From positions 1 through 64,000 of the forward strand of contig JANJUB010000169.1 of assembly GCA_024710805.1 (NCBI GenBank): a DNA stretch of 64,000 nt, given 5' to 3'. Source of the DNA: Fimbriimonadaceae bacterium. GTDB lineage: Bacteria > Armatimonadota > Fimbriimonadia > Fimbriimonadales > Fimbriimonadaceae. The position numbers and the translations under genes were made by a program. Each line of letters opens with the position of its first letter. Position 1 is the stretch's first letter. Positions 1-7,916 of the stretch are shown one piece after another. Below the pieces are notes generated by a model that worked only from the letters and a program-made list of their open reading frames with translations, ran no database searches and was not told the origin of the DNA.

Positions 1-1
1 G

Positions 2-175
2 ACGCTCGAGTACGATGCGTACAACTGGAACTTCGGCGTCGCCTACCGTCTGGGTGCCCTGCGGCGGATCAGCGAAGAAACCTACGACAAGCCCGCGCGA
101 ACCGCGGACGCCCATGCCTTTGTCGGTCTAGTCAGAGGCAAGCTCCTCTTCTGGGGACTCAACATCACCTTCTGA
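2..175 (+). CDS. C-terminal fragment of a possible outer-membrane beta-barrel protein
   Basis: Frame 2 is open from the window edge to TGA at 173-175 and gives 57 residues. They contain alternating aromatic/small residues (YDAYNWNFGVAYRLG) and end in the aromatic-terminated stretch WGLNITF. A terminal phenylalanine after an amphipathic strand is typical of outer-membrane barrels, but 57 residues are too few to name a family. The frame overlaps the 3' end of the convergent DUF423 gene by 48 bases, a common arrangement in this window. The start lies outside the window. Confidence 0.45.
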   Translation, partial: TLEYDAYNWNFGVAYRLGALRRISEETYDKPARTADAHAFVGLVRGKLLFWGLNITF

Positions 176-562
176 GTCTGATAGGCCGGCCCACCAGTTC
201 AAAATGTTGGTCCACACGAGGCAAGCCCACCCCGCGATAAAGGCCACCCCGCCGATTGGCGTGATCATGCCGAATCGGGGCTCCCAGAACACCACCAGCG
301 CATAAAGGCTGCCGGAAAACAAGAAGACTCCGATCGAGAAGCACCAGCCCGCGGCATTGAGCCCGCGGGATTCGCCCGCGACCCGTATCCAAACCGCCAC
401 GATCAGCAGAGCTAAGGCATGGATCGCCTGATACTGAACCCCGGTTTGAAAGACCGCAAGCTGTTCTGAAGAAACCCGACCGCGCAACGCATGGGCACCG
501 AACGCGCCCAAGGCCACGGCAAGCATGCCGAAAACCGAGCCGAGCGTCGCCCAGCCGCTCAC
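128..562 (-). CDS. DUF423 family small membrane protein
   Basis: Encodes 144 residues with four hydrophobic segments. The N-terminal pattern (GMLAVALGAFGAHAL, then FQTGVQYQAIHALALL) is characteristic of the DUF423/YgdD family of inner-membrane proteins, whose biochemical role is unknown. The start is GTG at 560-562 and overlaps the stop of the upstream TerC gene in a GTGA, so translation is probably coupled. The last 17 residues form an acidic tail (SDSEGDVESPEEEL) that lies over the convergent neighbour and may be a lineage-specific extension. Confidence 0.9.
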   Translation of the reverse strand: MSGWATLGSVFGMLAVALGAFGAHALRGRVSSEQLAVFQTGVQYQAIHALALLIVAVWIRVAGESRGLNAAGWCFSIGVFLFSGSLYALVVFWEPRFGMITPIGGVAFIAGWACLVWTNILNWWAGLSDSEGDVESPEEELASD

Positions 563-1329
563 GGCTTGGCTTCCTCAGGGGGAGCCGGATAGTTGTGCTT
601 AAGGGCGACCGGAGCTTCAGCCGCTCCTTTCTTCATGCGCAGGTTGAGCATTTCGACCAGCAGCGAAAAGGCCATCGCGAAATAGGTGTAGCCCTTGGGA
701 ATGTGCTGTCCGGCACCTTCCGCGATCAGGTTTGCACCGATCAGCACGAGGAACGCAAGCGCGAGCATCTTGACCGTCGGATGCTTCTCGACAAAGTCGC
801 TGAGCTTGCCGACGAAGATCAGCATGAAGATCACCGACACGATCACCGCTGCGACCATCACCTCGATGTACTTGACCATGCCCACTGCCGTAATCACCGA
901 GTCGATGGAGAAGACCAAGTCGATGACGAGAATCTGAGCGACCACCGCGGACATCGTCACCGTCTTGCCGATATTCGCCGTGGCATGATGCTCTACTCCC
1001 TCTAGCTTGTTGTGGATCTCCATGGTTGCCTTGCCGATGAGGAACGCGCCACCGAGCAACAGCACGAGGTCACGGCCAGACACCCCATGGCCCATGATCG
1101 AGAAGAGGTCGCTGCTCATCTTCATGATCAAGCCGATCGAGAAGAGAAAGAGAATTCTCGTGACCACGGCCAAGCCCAAGCCGAGCTGGCGGGCTTTGGC
1201 CCGCTGCTCCGGCGGAAGCTTCCCCGCGAGAATCGAAATGAAGACGATGTTGTCGATGCCAAGCACGATTTCCAGCGCGGCGAGGCTGAGAAAGCCGATC
1301 CAAACTTGGGGGTCGCGCAGCAGTTCCAT
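559..1329 (-). CDS. TerC family integral membrane protein
   Basis: Encodes 256 residues with about seven hydrophobic segments. The N-terminal LEIVLGIDNIVFISILAGK and the internal VIDLVFSIDSVITAVGM are the paired acidic transmembrane motifs that define TerC/YgdQ-type proteins. Members are implicated in metal (manganese, tellurite) handling or in metalating exported proteins; the substrate cannot be read from sequence. The soluble CBS/CorC domains of longer homologues are absent. The C-terminus is short and charged (KKGAAEAPVALKHNYPAPPEEAKP). First gene of a two-gene operon with DUF423, overlapping it by 4 bases. Confidence 0.9.
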   Translation of the reverse strand: MELLRDPQVWIGFLSLAALEIVLGIDNIVFISILAGKLPPEQRAKARQLGLGLAVVTRILFLFSIGLIMKMSSDLFSIMGHGVSGRDLVLLLGGAFLIGKATMEIHNKLEGVEHHATANIGKTVTMSAVVAQILVIDLVFSIDSVITAVGMVKYIEVMVAAVIVSVIFMLIFVGKLSDFVEKHPTVKMLALAFLVLIGANLIAEGAGQHIPKGYTYFAMAFSLLVEMLNLRMKKGAAEAPVALKHNYPAPPEEAKP

Positions 1330-1427
1330 GATGTCGGCGCGAAGAATACCGAGAACCCGTCACTCTCAACCTAGCGCCGTTTGGGCGGGTAGGCTTTCCG
1401 GCCTAGACACGTTCGGCGTGAGATAGA

Positions 1428-1437
1428 CGTCGTAACG
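1428..1437 (+). promoter_or_regulatory. candidate ECF-type -10 element
   Basis: The ten bases CGTCGTAACG lie 66 bases before the sigma gene start at 1504 and recur exactly at 18419-18428 before another ECF sigma gene. CGTC is a common ECF -10 core. A clear GAAC-type -35 is not visible here; the best candidate is TAGACAC at 1404-1410. Confidence 0.35.
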
Positions 1438-1503
1438 ATAGGGAAGTGGCGGCGTCAGATGGGTGAACTCCAAAGAAACAACACTGAGGAGGGAGAAAGC
1501 CGA

Positions 1504-2115
1504 ATGGTATCTGCAACCACTGCCCGCGCAACGATCAACCCCGGGATGACCTTAGATTCCAGCGATTACGCCCTAGTGCGGCGCGCACGGGATGGCGACT
1601 ACGAGGCCTTCGAACAACTCTTCGATCGCCATCGTCTTCTGGTTTATCGTTTTGCCTATCAGATGGTGCATCGGCGCGACGATGCCGAAGATATCGTACA
1701 GGAGGCCTTCGTCCGCGCTTACCAGAACCTGCACAAGTATCGCGACGAGGCCAAGTTCACCACTTGGCTTCTCCGGATCGTGACCAACCTTTGCACCGAT
1801 CAGGCTCGAATGCGTAACCGACGGGACGCGCTGGAGCAGCAAGAGTCGGCGGGCGCGCTCACATGGATGACGCAGATCGAAGGTCCGGATCCCGTCGAGG
1901 AACTCGAGACTGATCGGCGGCGAATTGCCCTCCGCAAGGCGCTCAATGCCTTGCCCGTCCATCATCGAACGATGATTATCCTGCGCGATCTGGAAGAAAG
2001 AGAGTATCCGGAGATCGCCCAGATTCTGGGTTGCACCGTTGGTGGAGCCAAGTTGCGGGTCCTCCGCGCTCGGCGTGCCCTGAAAGAACGAATTGCGCCG
2101 TTACTCGGCGACTAA
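1504..2115 (+). CDS. ECF (group 4) RNA polymerase sigma factor
   Basis: Encodes about 203 residues with a classic two-domain ECF sigma layout. Region 2 reads YEAFEQLFDRHRLLVYRFAY, DAEDIVQEAFVRAY and FTTWLLRIVTNLCTDQ. Region 4 is ALPVHHRTMIILRDLEEREY followed by the HTH IAQILGCTVGGAKLRVLRAR. The start at 1504 is chosen because a strong Shine-Dalgarno (GAGGAGGGA, 1486-1494) lies nine bases upstream; an earlier in-frame ATG at 1459 has none. The next gene is its probable anti-sigma factor, followed by a PDZ protein, suggesting an envelope-stress type regulon. Confidence 0.93.
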   Translation: MVSATTARATINPGMTLDSSDYALVRRARDGDYEAFEQLFDRHRLLVYRFAYQMVHRRDDAEDIVQEAFVRAYQNLHKYRDEAKFTTWLLRIVTNLCTDQARMRNRRDALEQQESAGALTWMTQIEGPDPVEELETDRRRIALRKALNALPVHHRTMIILRDLEEREYPEIAQILGCTVGGAKLRVLRARRALKERIAPLLGD

Positions 2116-2119
2116 TGCC

Positions 2120-2887
2120 ATGAAGCGAAAGAACGAAGAACTATTGATCGAGTTGGCCTTCGGAGACTTGGATGCCGCCGAGGCTGAGCGCCTCCGCTCC
2201 GAGTTGGCGAACGATCCGACTCAGCAGGCAACGCTGCGATCCTACGAGGAGTTGCGCGCGTCCATCGGCGGTTTGCGAGACGTGCCTGAGATGCAGCTGA
2301 GCCGCGAGCGGCTTCGCGATGCCATCCTTGCCGGCGGCCTTCGCGAAACGCGTCGTCATGACCGATGGGCTTGGCTGGGTGCCCCGGTAGCCATCGCCGC
2401 GGTCGCGTTCGCCTTTACAATGGTTTTCCGTCAGCCGAGCATGCCTTTGCCGAGCGGCGTGGCGCTAGCCACAAACGCGGCCGAGGAGCCCTTCGCGTTG
2501 ATGGATCCGACGTTGGATCGCAACTCGGGTTCGGTCGCGGGTCTGTTTGGCAACGAGGAACTGAAGCCGCTTGCGTTCTCTGAGCGAACCGAGCCTGCGG
2601 TCGAGAAGCCGAAGATCACCGCCCCGGCGGAGAAGCGAGTGCGGGTCGCCCGAGCAGAGCCGAAGACGCAAGTCAAACCCGCTCCGGTCGTGACCGAACC
2701 AGGACCCGCCGCCGCAACCTTGGCATCGGCCAGTACGCCTCCGGCCACGGACGCGGGGGTGATGACGGCCGGCGTCGCCGAAGAATCGTCCGAGATCATT
2801 GTGCTTACCGCCGAGACCGACATCGACACGGGAGCCCGCCGAGCAACGTCTATGGAGTCATCTTCGAATGTGGTCATTGGCGGCTAG
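2120..2887 (+). CDS. putative transmembrane anti-sigma factor
   Basis: Encodes about 255 residues. The N-terminal 85 residues are helical and acidic (ELLIELAFGDLDAAEAERLR), resembling anti-sigma domains that bind ECF factors, but no HxxxCxxC zinc motif is present. One transmembrane segment (WAWLGAPVAIAAVAFAFTMVF) follows at about residues 90-110. The rest is a Pro/Ala/Thr-rich low-complexity stalk, presumably periplasmic. The role is inferred from position directly behind the sigma gene and from topology. An ATG in frame at 2093 would overlap the sigma gene; 2120 fits better, though neither has a strong ribosome site. Confidence 0.7.
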   Translation: MKRKNEELLIELAFGDLDAAEAERLRSELANDPTQQATLRSYEELRASIGGLRDVPEMQLSRERLRDAILAGGLRETRRHDRWAWLGAPVAIAAVAFAFTMVFRQPSMPLPSGVALATNAAEEPFALMDPTLDRNSGSVAGLFGNEELKPLAFSERTEPAVEKPKITAPAEKRVRVARAEPKTQVKPAPVVTEPGPAAATLASASTPPATDAGVMTAGVAEESSEIIVLTAETDIDTGARRATSMESSSNVVIGG

Positions 2888-3893
2888 TCTTCCCTTACTC
2901 GCGATCGCCTGGTCGGGACAACAGCTCGACACGAGCGAAGCTTCGGTGCTAAAGCGCATCGAAGGTGCGCTCGTCAAGTTGTTGCAGAACAACCAAGTTG
3001 TTGGGACGGGGGTGCTGATCGATACCCACGGCCATTTCATGGCCCATCGCTCGGCCACCGGCGGACCGATGATGTTCGGACGTCTCTCCTCCGGTGAGAT
3101 CATCCAACTGAACCTTGTTTCGGTCGATGACATCACGCAGCTTGCGTTGCTCAAGGCGAGCGGTTGGGTTCCGGTAGGACGGACCCCGATTTCGGTCGCG
3201 ACTTCATCCCCGAACGTCGCTCTTCCGGGGGCCGCGTTTGCGCCCACGCGACGTGCCCAGGGTTCAGAGAACAGCCGCCTGATCATCGTTTTGCCCGATC
3301 GGGCCGTACCCGGTGAACTCGTGCGCACCGACTTGGTTGGGGTTCTGTCGCCTTCGCGGCGAGGCATGACCCTCAGTGAGATTCGGTTCGAGGCCGGCCC
3401 TTCGACCCTCGGTGGGGCGCTCGCATTTACCTACGACGGCCGGCTGATCGGCGTGCTTGGGGCAACGCTCGAAGCTCCGCCCTCTGCGTCGGCTCAGCAA
3501 TACGTTCGCAACAAGATGGCGGAGTTTGGCGCCGCACGCACCTTTGGTCCGAACTCGCTCACGATCGGCTACTCCGTATCGCCCGTGGTCGTGAATCGGG
3601 TCGTCGACGGCTTCCGTAGCCCCCAACGCATGGTCGAGCACCCGGCGTTGGGACTCATGTGCCGCGACGCGACCACCGGCGGGGCCCTGATCGACTCCGT
3701 CGTGCCGAACTCGCCTGCCGCGTTGGCGGGATTGAAGCCGGGAGATACGATCGTCGAGTTCTCGGGAGTCACGCTGGGCGACCAGTTGGATTACACCCGG
3801 GCGCTCCAGCAGAGCAACGTCGGCGAGGTCGTCACCATCAAGGTGCGGCGAGGCAACGAACTCCTAACGGTTACGGTCAAGGTCGGACGCTGA
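2868..3893 (+). CDS. HtrA-like protein with degenerate protease domain and PDZ domain
   Basis: Encodes about 341 residues: a signal peptide (MWSLAASLPLLAIAWSG), a trypsin-fold domain, and a C-terminal PDZ domain (GGALIDSVVPNSPAALAGLK, GDTIVEFSGV) from about residue 255. The protease half keeps HtrA scaffolding (VGTGVLIDTHGHFMAH, QLALLKASGW, YDGRLIGVLG), but where HtrA has the nucleophile motif GNSGGPL this protein has STLGGAL, with Leu at the serine position. The Asp position is also not conserved. It is therefore probably a non-catalytic sensor or scaffold. The start overlaps the anti-sigma gene by 20 bases, so it belongs to the same operon. Confidence 0.75.
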   Translation: MWSLAASLPLLAIAWSGQQLDTSEASVLKRIEGALVKLLQNNQVVGTGVLIDTHGHFMAHRSATGGPMMFGRLSSGEIIQLNLVSVDDITQLALLKASGWVPVGRTPISVATSSPNVALPGAAFAPTRRAQGSENSRLIIVLPDRAVPGELVRTDLVGVLSPSRRGMTLSEIRFEAGPSTLGGALAFTYDGRLIGVLGATLEAPPSASAQQYVRNKMAEFGAARTFGPNSLTIGYSVSPVVVNRVVDGFRSPQRMVEHPALGLMCRDATTGGALIDSVVPNSPAALAGLKPGDTIVEFSGVTLGDQLDYTRALQQSNVGEVVTIKVRRGNELLTVTVKVGR

Positions 3894-3946
3894 CGCGCGG
3901 GTAAACTGGACGTTCCGCCACAGTTGGTGTGGCGTCGAGATGCCCC

Positions 3947-5299
3947 ATGACCGTCACTCGTGAAGATCTGAACCCCTGCACTGTCAAGCTCAACGTCGTC
4001 TGCTCGGTCGAGCAGGTAAAGGAGGGCTTCGATCGCGCTTACAAGGAAGCCTCCAAGCGCGTCCGCATCCCCGGATTCCGTCCGGGTACCGCCCCCCGCG
4101 CCGTAGTCGAGAAGAACGTCGACATCGAGTGGGTGCATGAAGCGGCCGCCGATCAGATCGTCCGCTCAACCTTGAAGAAGGCCCTGAAAGACGAGTCGAT
4201 CGAGCCGTTCGTCACTCCGCAGGTCTCGCTTGAGAAGCTTGAGAAAGACACGAGCGAGTGCGTCTACACCGCCCAGATTGGCTTGCGTCCGGTCGTCGAA
4301 CTCGGCGACTATCGCGCTCTGAGTGCCCACCGACCCGTTCAAGCGACGACCGATGAAGAAGTCGAGGAGTACGTTAACGAACTCCGCCAGAAGAAGTCCA
4401 CGCGCGAAGCGGTGACCGACCGCGGAGTCGCTGAGGGCGATGTGGCCGTGGTCAACATCAAGGTCGATGGCGAAGAGGGTGACGGCCGTACGTTCATGAC
4501 GATCGCGGGCAAGACCTTTGAGGGCCTCGACCAGATGTTGCTCGGCATGCGCGCCGAGGACATGAAGTCGGCCGATCTCGAGTTTCCGGATTCGTTCCAA
4601 GAGAAGGACTGGGCCGGTAAGAAGTTTCACTGCCAAGTAACCGTCCGCTCGGTGAGCGCGGTGAAGATGCCGTCGCTCGATGACAACTTCGCCCAAGAAT
4701 ACGGTCAGATGAACATCGGCGAACTCCGCGGACGCATCCGCGAGCTCTTCGATCGCGCCAAGAGCGAGCAGGCTCAGCAGTTGGTGAATGAGCAACTGAT
4801 GGATAACCTACTGAGCATCAGCACGATCCATGTACCGGACTCGATGTGGGAGCAGGTTGCCCAGCAGCGTCTTGAGGACGTGTTCAAGGAGCAGAAAGAA
4901 GCCGGCAAGACGATGGAGCAGTTCGCTACCGAGAACGGCATGACCGTCGAGCAGTTCGTCGAGGCCGTTCGCCGCGAGGCCAAGCTGTATGTCGAGCGCG
5001 CTCAGGCCATCCAGACCATCTTCGTGACCGAGAAGATGAAGCTCACCAACGATGATGTCAAGGCTGAACTGCTCTCGATGTCCGCAGAGTTCCGCACGAC
5101 TCCCGACGAACTTCTGGCACTCTTGAAGAAGAACGACGCGATGCAGGAACTGACCCACCGAGCGATCAACACCCGCGTGATGGACTTCTTGAACAGCCAC
5201 GCAACCATCGCGAGCGAGGCCGCTCCCGCCGCCGCCGCGCCTGCGGCCGCTAAGCCCAAGGCTCCGGCGAAGAAGAAGGCCACCAAGAAGGCGGAGTAG
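3947..5299 (+). CDS. tig: trigger factor, ribosome-associated chaperone and PPIase
   Basis: Encodes about 450 residues. The ribosome-docking signature GFRPGTAP occurs near residue 45 in the N-terminal domain. An FKBP-type PPIase domain follows at about 150-235 (VAEGDVAVVNIKVDGEEG, FEGLDQMLLGM), then the long helical C-terminal chaperone domain. It acts co-translationally on nascent chains at the exit tunnel. ATG 3947 gives the expected N-terminus; an in-frame GTG at 3929 would add six residues. The final 30 residues are Ala/Pro/Lys-rich, an extension beyond the usual C-terminus. No clpP/clpX genes follow, unlike many genomes. Confidence 0.95.
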   Translation: MTVTREDLNPCTVKLNVVCSVEQVKEGFDRAYKEASKRVRIPGFRPGTAPRAVVEKNVDIEWVHEAAADQIVRSTLKKALKDESIEPFVTPQVSLEKLEKDTSECVYTAQIGLRPVVELGDYRALSAHRPVQATTDEEVEEYVNELRQKKSTREAVTDRGVAEGDVAVVNIKVDGEEGDGRTFMTIAGKTFEGLDQMLLGMRAEDMKSADLEFPDSFQEKDWAGKKFHCQVTVRSVSAVKMPSLDDNFAQEYGQMNIGELRGRIRELFDRAKSEQAQQLVNEQLMDNLLSISTIHVPDSMWEQVAQQRLEDVFKEQKEAGKTMEQFATENGMTVEQFVEAVRREAKLYVERAQAIQTIFVTEKMKLTNDDVKAELLSMSAEFRTTPDELLALLKKNDAMQELTHRAINTRVMDFLNSHATIASEAAPAAAAPAAAKPKAPAKKKATKKAE

Positions 5300-5308
5300 A
5301 GCCGTCCT

Positions 5309-6205
5309 ATGGCAGTCTGGGATGCCGACATCGAGATCGACGTCGGCATCGCCCATGCTGCGGTGTTAGCTCAGTTCCCCGAGTTTGCCAAGGAGCAGCC
5401 AGGAGTTCTCGGCGAGGGTTGGGACAACCTCTGCATCGTGTATCCGAGCGGCGTTGCCTTTCGGTTTCCCAGGCGCAAGTCCGCGGTTCCCCTGATTGAG
5501 GTCGAAGTGGCGGTTCTACCGCTCGTTGCGCCCTCGCTGCCGTTGCCGATCCCGGTGCCCTTCTTCGTCGGACAGCCAGGCCGCGCCTACCCGCATCCAT
5601 TCTTGGGATACCGGTTGCTTCTCGGGGAGACGATGGATCGCGCCCCCTTGAACGATCCCTCGGCCGGCGCCCAGGCCCTGGGTGCATTTCTGCGTCACCT
5701 GCACCGGCTCGACCCAAAAACACTGCCTCTGCCTGGTGACCACATTCACCGGAAGGATCCGGAGCGCATCCGTGAACGATTCTTCGAGCGATGGACCGCG
5801 ATTCCTAGTGGAGAGCAAGCGCGGTGGGGAACCGTGCTGACCGAATGGGTACATGAGACGGCAACCTTAGTCAAGCCGAGCGACAAAGCGTGCGTCGTCC
5901 ACGGCGACCTCTATCCCAGGCATGTGTTGGTGTGCGATGGACAGGTGTCAGGTGTGATCGACTGGGGTGACGTGCATCTCGGCCACCCGGCGATGGATTT
6001 GTCGCTGATGGTCACCGGGTTCAACGCGGAGCATTGGCCCGCGTTCCTGCATGCCTATGGGCTTCCGACTTCGGAGGAAGACTTGCGCCACGCGCGGCTG
6101 CGGGCGGCGATGTACGGGGCGGCACTCCTGGCGTACGGGCTGGACACGTCGGACGATGCGATTGCGGCGTGCGGACGACAAATCTTGGATCGGGTGGCCC
6201 CATAG
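5309..6205 (+). CDS. APH-fold phosphotransferase, macrolide 2'-phosphotransferase-like
   Basis: Encodes 298 residues of the aminoglycoside phosphotransferase/choline kinase fold. The catalytic loop is VVHGDLYPRHVLV and the metal motif is GVIDWGDVHLGHPAMDLS. Most APH enzymes have Asn at the eighth position of HGDxxxxN; here it is His, as I recall for Mph macrolide kinases (HGDLYVGHVL in MphA). The C-terminal pattern ALLAYGLDTSDD also resembles that group. The substrate is unproven, and a housekeeping small-molecule kinase is possible. It starts nine bases after tig and may be cotranscribed. A REP-like hairpin pair lies just downstream. Confidence 0.8.
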   Translation: MAVWDADIEIDVGIAHAAVLAQFPEFAKEQPGVLGEGWDNLCIVYPSGVAFRFPRRKSAVPLIEVEVAVLPLVAPSLPLPIPVPFFVGQPGRAYPHPFLGYRLLLGETMDRAPLNDPSAGAQALGAFLRHLHRLDPKTLPLPGDHIHRKDPERIRERFFERWTAIPSGEQARWGTVLTEWVHETATLVKPSDKACVVHGDLYPRHVLVCDGQVSGVIDWGDVHLGHPAMDLSLMVTGFNAEHWPAFLHAYGLPTSEEDLRHARLRAAMYGAALLAYGLDTSDDAIAACGRQILDRVAP

Positions 6206-6260
6206 CGCTTCCACAGTCGTCGCTGGCTTGAGCGATTGCACGGAGCAGCTTCAGTCTCTT

Positions 6261-6341
6261 GTAGCCGCCGGATGCCATTGTGCCGGCGTAGTTGAAGGCG
6301 TAGTTCGCTTCTGCGCGGGCACGAGTGCATCCCGCGGCTAC
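6261..6341. repeat. inverted pair of REP-like hairpin elements
   Basis: The gap between the convergent kinase and galE genes holds two copies of a short palindromic element facing each other. Copy 1 (+, 6261-6288): GTAGC, stem CGCCGG, 11-base loop ATGCCATTGTG, stem CCGGCG. Copy 2 (-, 6341-6314): GTAGC, stem CGCGGG, loop ATGCACTCGTG, stem CCCGCG. The stems differ but remain fully paired, which argues for selection on structure. The two copies also pair with each other, with flanking arms at 6250-6275 and 6327-6350. A bidirectional terminator function is possible; there is no U-tract. Confidence 0.7.
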
Positions 6342-6375
6342 GAAGCTGAATCAGTTTGCTTTACGGTCAAGTGCC

Positions 6376-7362
6376 TTAGTTGTCTCCGTAACCCTGCGGA
6401 TGGCGCTCGTGCCAACGCCATGCATCCCCTACAATCGTCGCCAACTCCGGATATCGCGGCGTCCATCCCAGTTCCGACCTCGCGCGATCGGAAGAGGCGA
6501 TGAGCTGAGCGGGGTCACCAGGGCGTCGGTCCGCCTCTTGATAGGGAACCTGTTGCCCCACCACACGAGAGACCGTGTCGATCACCTCACGCACCGAAAA
6601 CCCGTGCCCATTGCCCAAGTTGAACTCTCGTGAAACGCCCCCGTCGCGCAGATACTTTGCCGCCCGAAGGTGGGCATCGGCCAAGTCCTCCACGTGGACA
6701 TAGTCGCGAACGCAGGTGCCGTCGGGCGTTGGATAGTCGGTGCCAAACACTCGAAGTTCGCCGCGTCGCCCCGTTGCGGCGGCAATCGCGAGCGGGATAA
6801 GGTGCTCTTCCGGGTGGTGATCTTCCCCGATGGTGCCATCCCGGGCCGCCCCCGCCGCGTTGAAGTACCGCAGCACCACCGCGTGCAGGCCGTAGGCATG
6901 GTCGAACGCGCTCAGCATCTGTTCGACCATGAGCTTGCTCGTCCCGTAGGGACTGGTGGGGTGCTTAGAATGCTCCTCCTCAATCGGCAAGTGCTCCGGC
7001 TCGCCGAACACCGCCGCGGTGGAGGAGAAAACAAACTGCTTGACCTTGTAGGCGCGCATCGACTCCAAGAGGGTCAGAACGCCTACGGTGTTGTTCTCGA
7101 AGTACTTGGCGGGCTCGCGAACGCTTTCGCCCACCGAGATGTGGGCGGCAAAGTGCATCACGACGTCGATGGGGTGGGTATCGAAGACCTCGTCGAGGTC
7201 CGACCGCGAGCGCAGATCGCCCACCACGAAGGGGCTGTCGCCGACGCTCGCCCGGTGGCCGCTCGACAGGTTGTCGAAGACCAAGTGGGGAAGTTGCGCC
7301 TCTCGGAGCTGCTTGACCACGTGCGACCCAATGTATCCGGCTCCACCCACGACGAGAATCAT
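6376..7362 (-). CDS. galE: UDP-glucose 4-epimerase
   Basis: Encodes 328 residues of the extended short-chain dehydrogenase family. An NAD-binding glycine motif opens the protein (VVGGAGYIGSH). The catalytic Ser/Tyr-Lys set appears as FSSTAAVFG and SPYGTSKLMVEQ, and the substrate-domain signature RYFNAAGA follows. It interconverts UDP-glucose and UDP-galactose for cell-surface sugars or galactose use. Length matches standard GalE (about 330-340). A TACGCT box lies seven bases before the ATG, so the mRNA may be leaderless. Convergent with the phosphotransferase gene. Confidence 0.95.
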   Translation of the reverse strand: MILVVGGAGYIGSHVVKQLREAQLPHLVFDNLSSGHRASVGDSPFVVGDLRSRSDLDEVFDTHPIDVVMHFAAHISVGESVREPAKYFENNTVGVLTLLESMRAYKVKQFVFSSTAAVFGEPEHLPIEEEHSKHPTSPYGTSKLMVEQMLSAFDHAYGLHAVVLRYFNAAGAARDGTIGEDHHPEEHLIPLAIAAATGRRGELRVFGTDYPTPDGTCVRDYVHVEDLADAHLRAAKYLRDGGVSREFNLGNGHGFSVREVIDTVSRVVGQQVPYQEADRRPGDPAQLIASSDRARSELGWTPRYPELATIVGDAWRWHERHPQGYGDN

Positions 7363-7376
7363 GTTCGCGAGCGTAC

Positions 7377-7901
7377 CTACTGCGGACCGACTTCGAAGCC
7401 CGGCTCGACCGCGCGTAGGGCCCGCAGCTCCTCAATGCGCTTCTGCACCAGGCGTTTGCTCATGAACATCCCGAGCCGCACTTCGTACACGCTCCTCATC
7501 CGGCGGGACGCGATCGATTGCAGGATTGCGTAGCCCAGCACTCCCCCGCAAAGCGCACCGTTGATCCCGAGCAGCACCGACGCGGCGACCACCTGCCCCG
7601 ATGACCAGCCCATGCCGTCGCCGATTCGCCGAGTCGGCTGGTAGCACAAGAAGGCGATGGCGATGCACATTCCAATCAGCCCGCAGAAGATGCCGGCTTC
7701 CTTGGCTAGCCAGCTACCTCTCGAGGTCGGATGAGCGACCATCACGATCTGAAGCAACACCATGAGCGCGTTCGCGACGCAGATATTGGAGAGTCCGAAG
7801 TAACCGTCGGACAGCGCTTGCAGGAGATCGGGGTCCAGCCGCTCCTCGCCGGGCCGGTGATACCGCGCGTATCGAACTCCGTCGGGCGGAGTGTCGCTCA
7901 T
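7377..7901 (-). CDS. hypothetical membrane protein with three transmembrane segments
   Basis: Encodes 174 residues and I do not recognise a family. The N-terminus is hydrophilic, with an aromatic DGYFGLSNICVANALMVLLQ entry into the first membrane segment. Two more hydrophobic segments follow (GIFCGLIGMCIAIAFLCYQP and VVAASVLLGINGALCGGVLG). The C-terminal 45 residues are basic and helical (RRMRSVYEVRLGMFMSKRLV). No ribosome site precedes the ATG; instead TAGAAT (7914-7909) ends seven bases upstream, suggesting a leaderless transcript starting almost at the ATG. It sits between galE and hflX without obvious functional link. Confidence 0.75.
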   Translation of the reverse strand: MSDTPPDGVRYARYHRPGEERLDPDLLQALSDGYFGLSNICVANALMVLLQIVMVAHPTSRGSWLAKEAGIFCGLIGMCIAIAFLCYQPTRRIGDGMGWSSGQVVAASVLLGINGALCGGVLGYAILQSIASRRMRSVYEVRLGMFMSKRLVQKRIEELRALRAVEPGFEVGPQ

Positions 7902-7916
7902 GATCGGGATTCTAGC

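Noticed and set aside
6051-6503. Plus-strand open frame spanning the end of the kinase gene and the gap before galE
   Set aside because: It covers the hairpin pair and galE in an out-of-frame reading with no motif; Cys/Arg-rich shadow composition.
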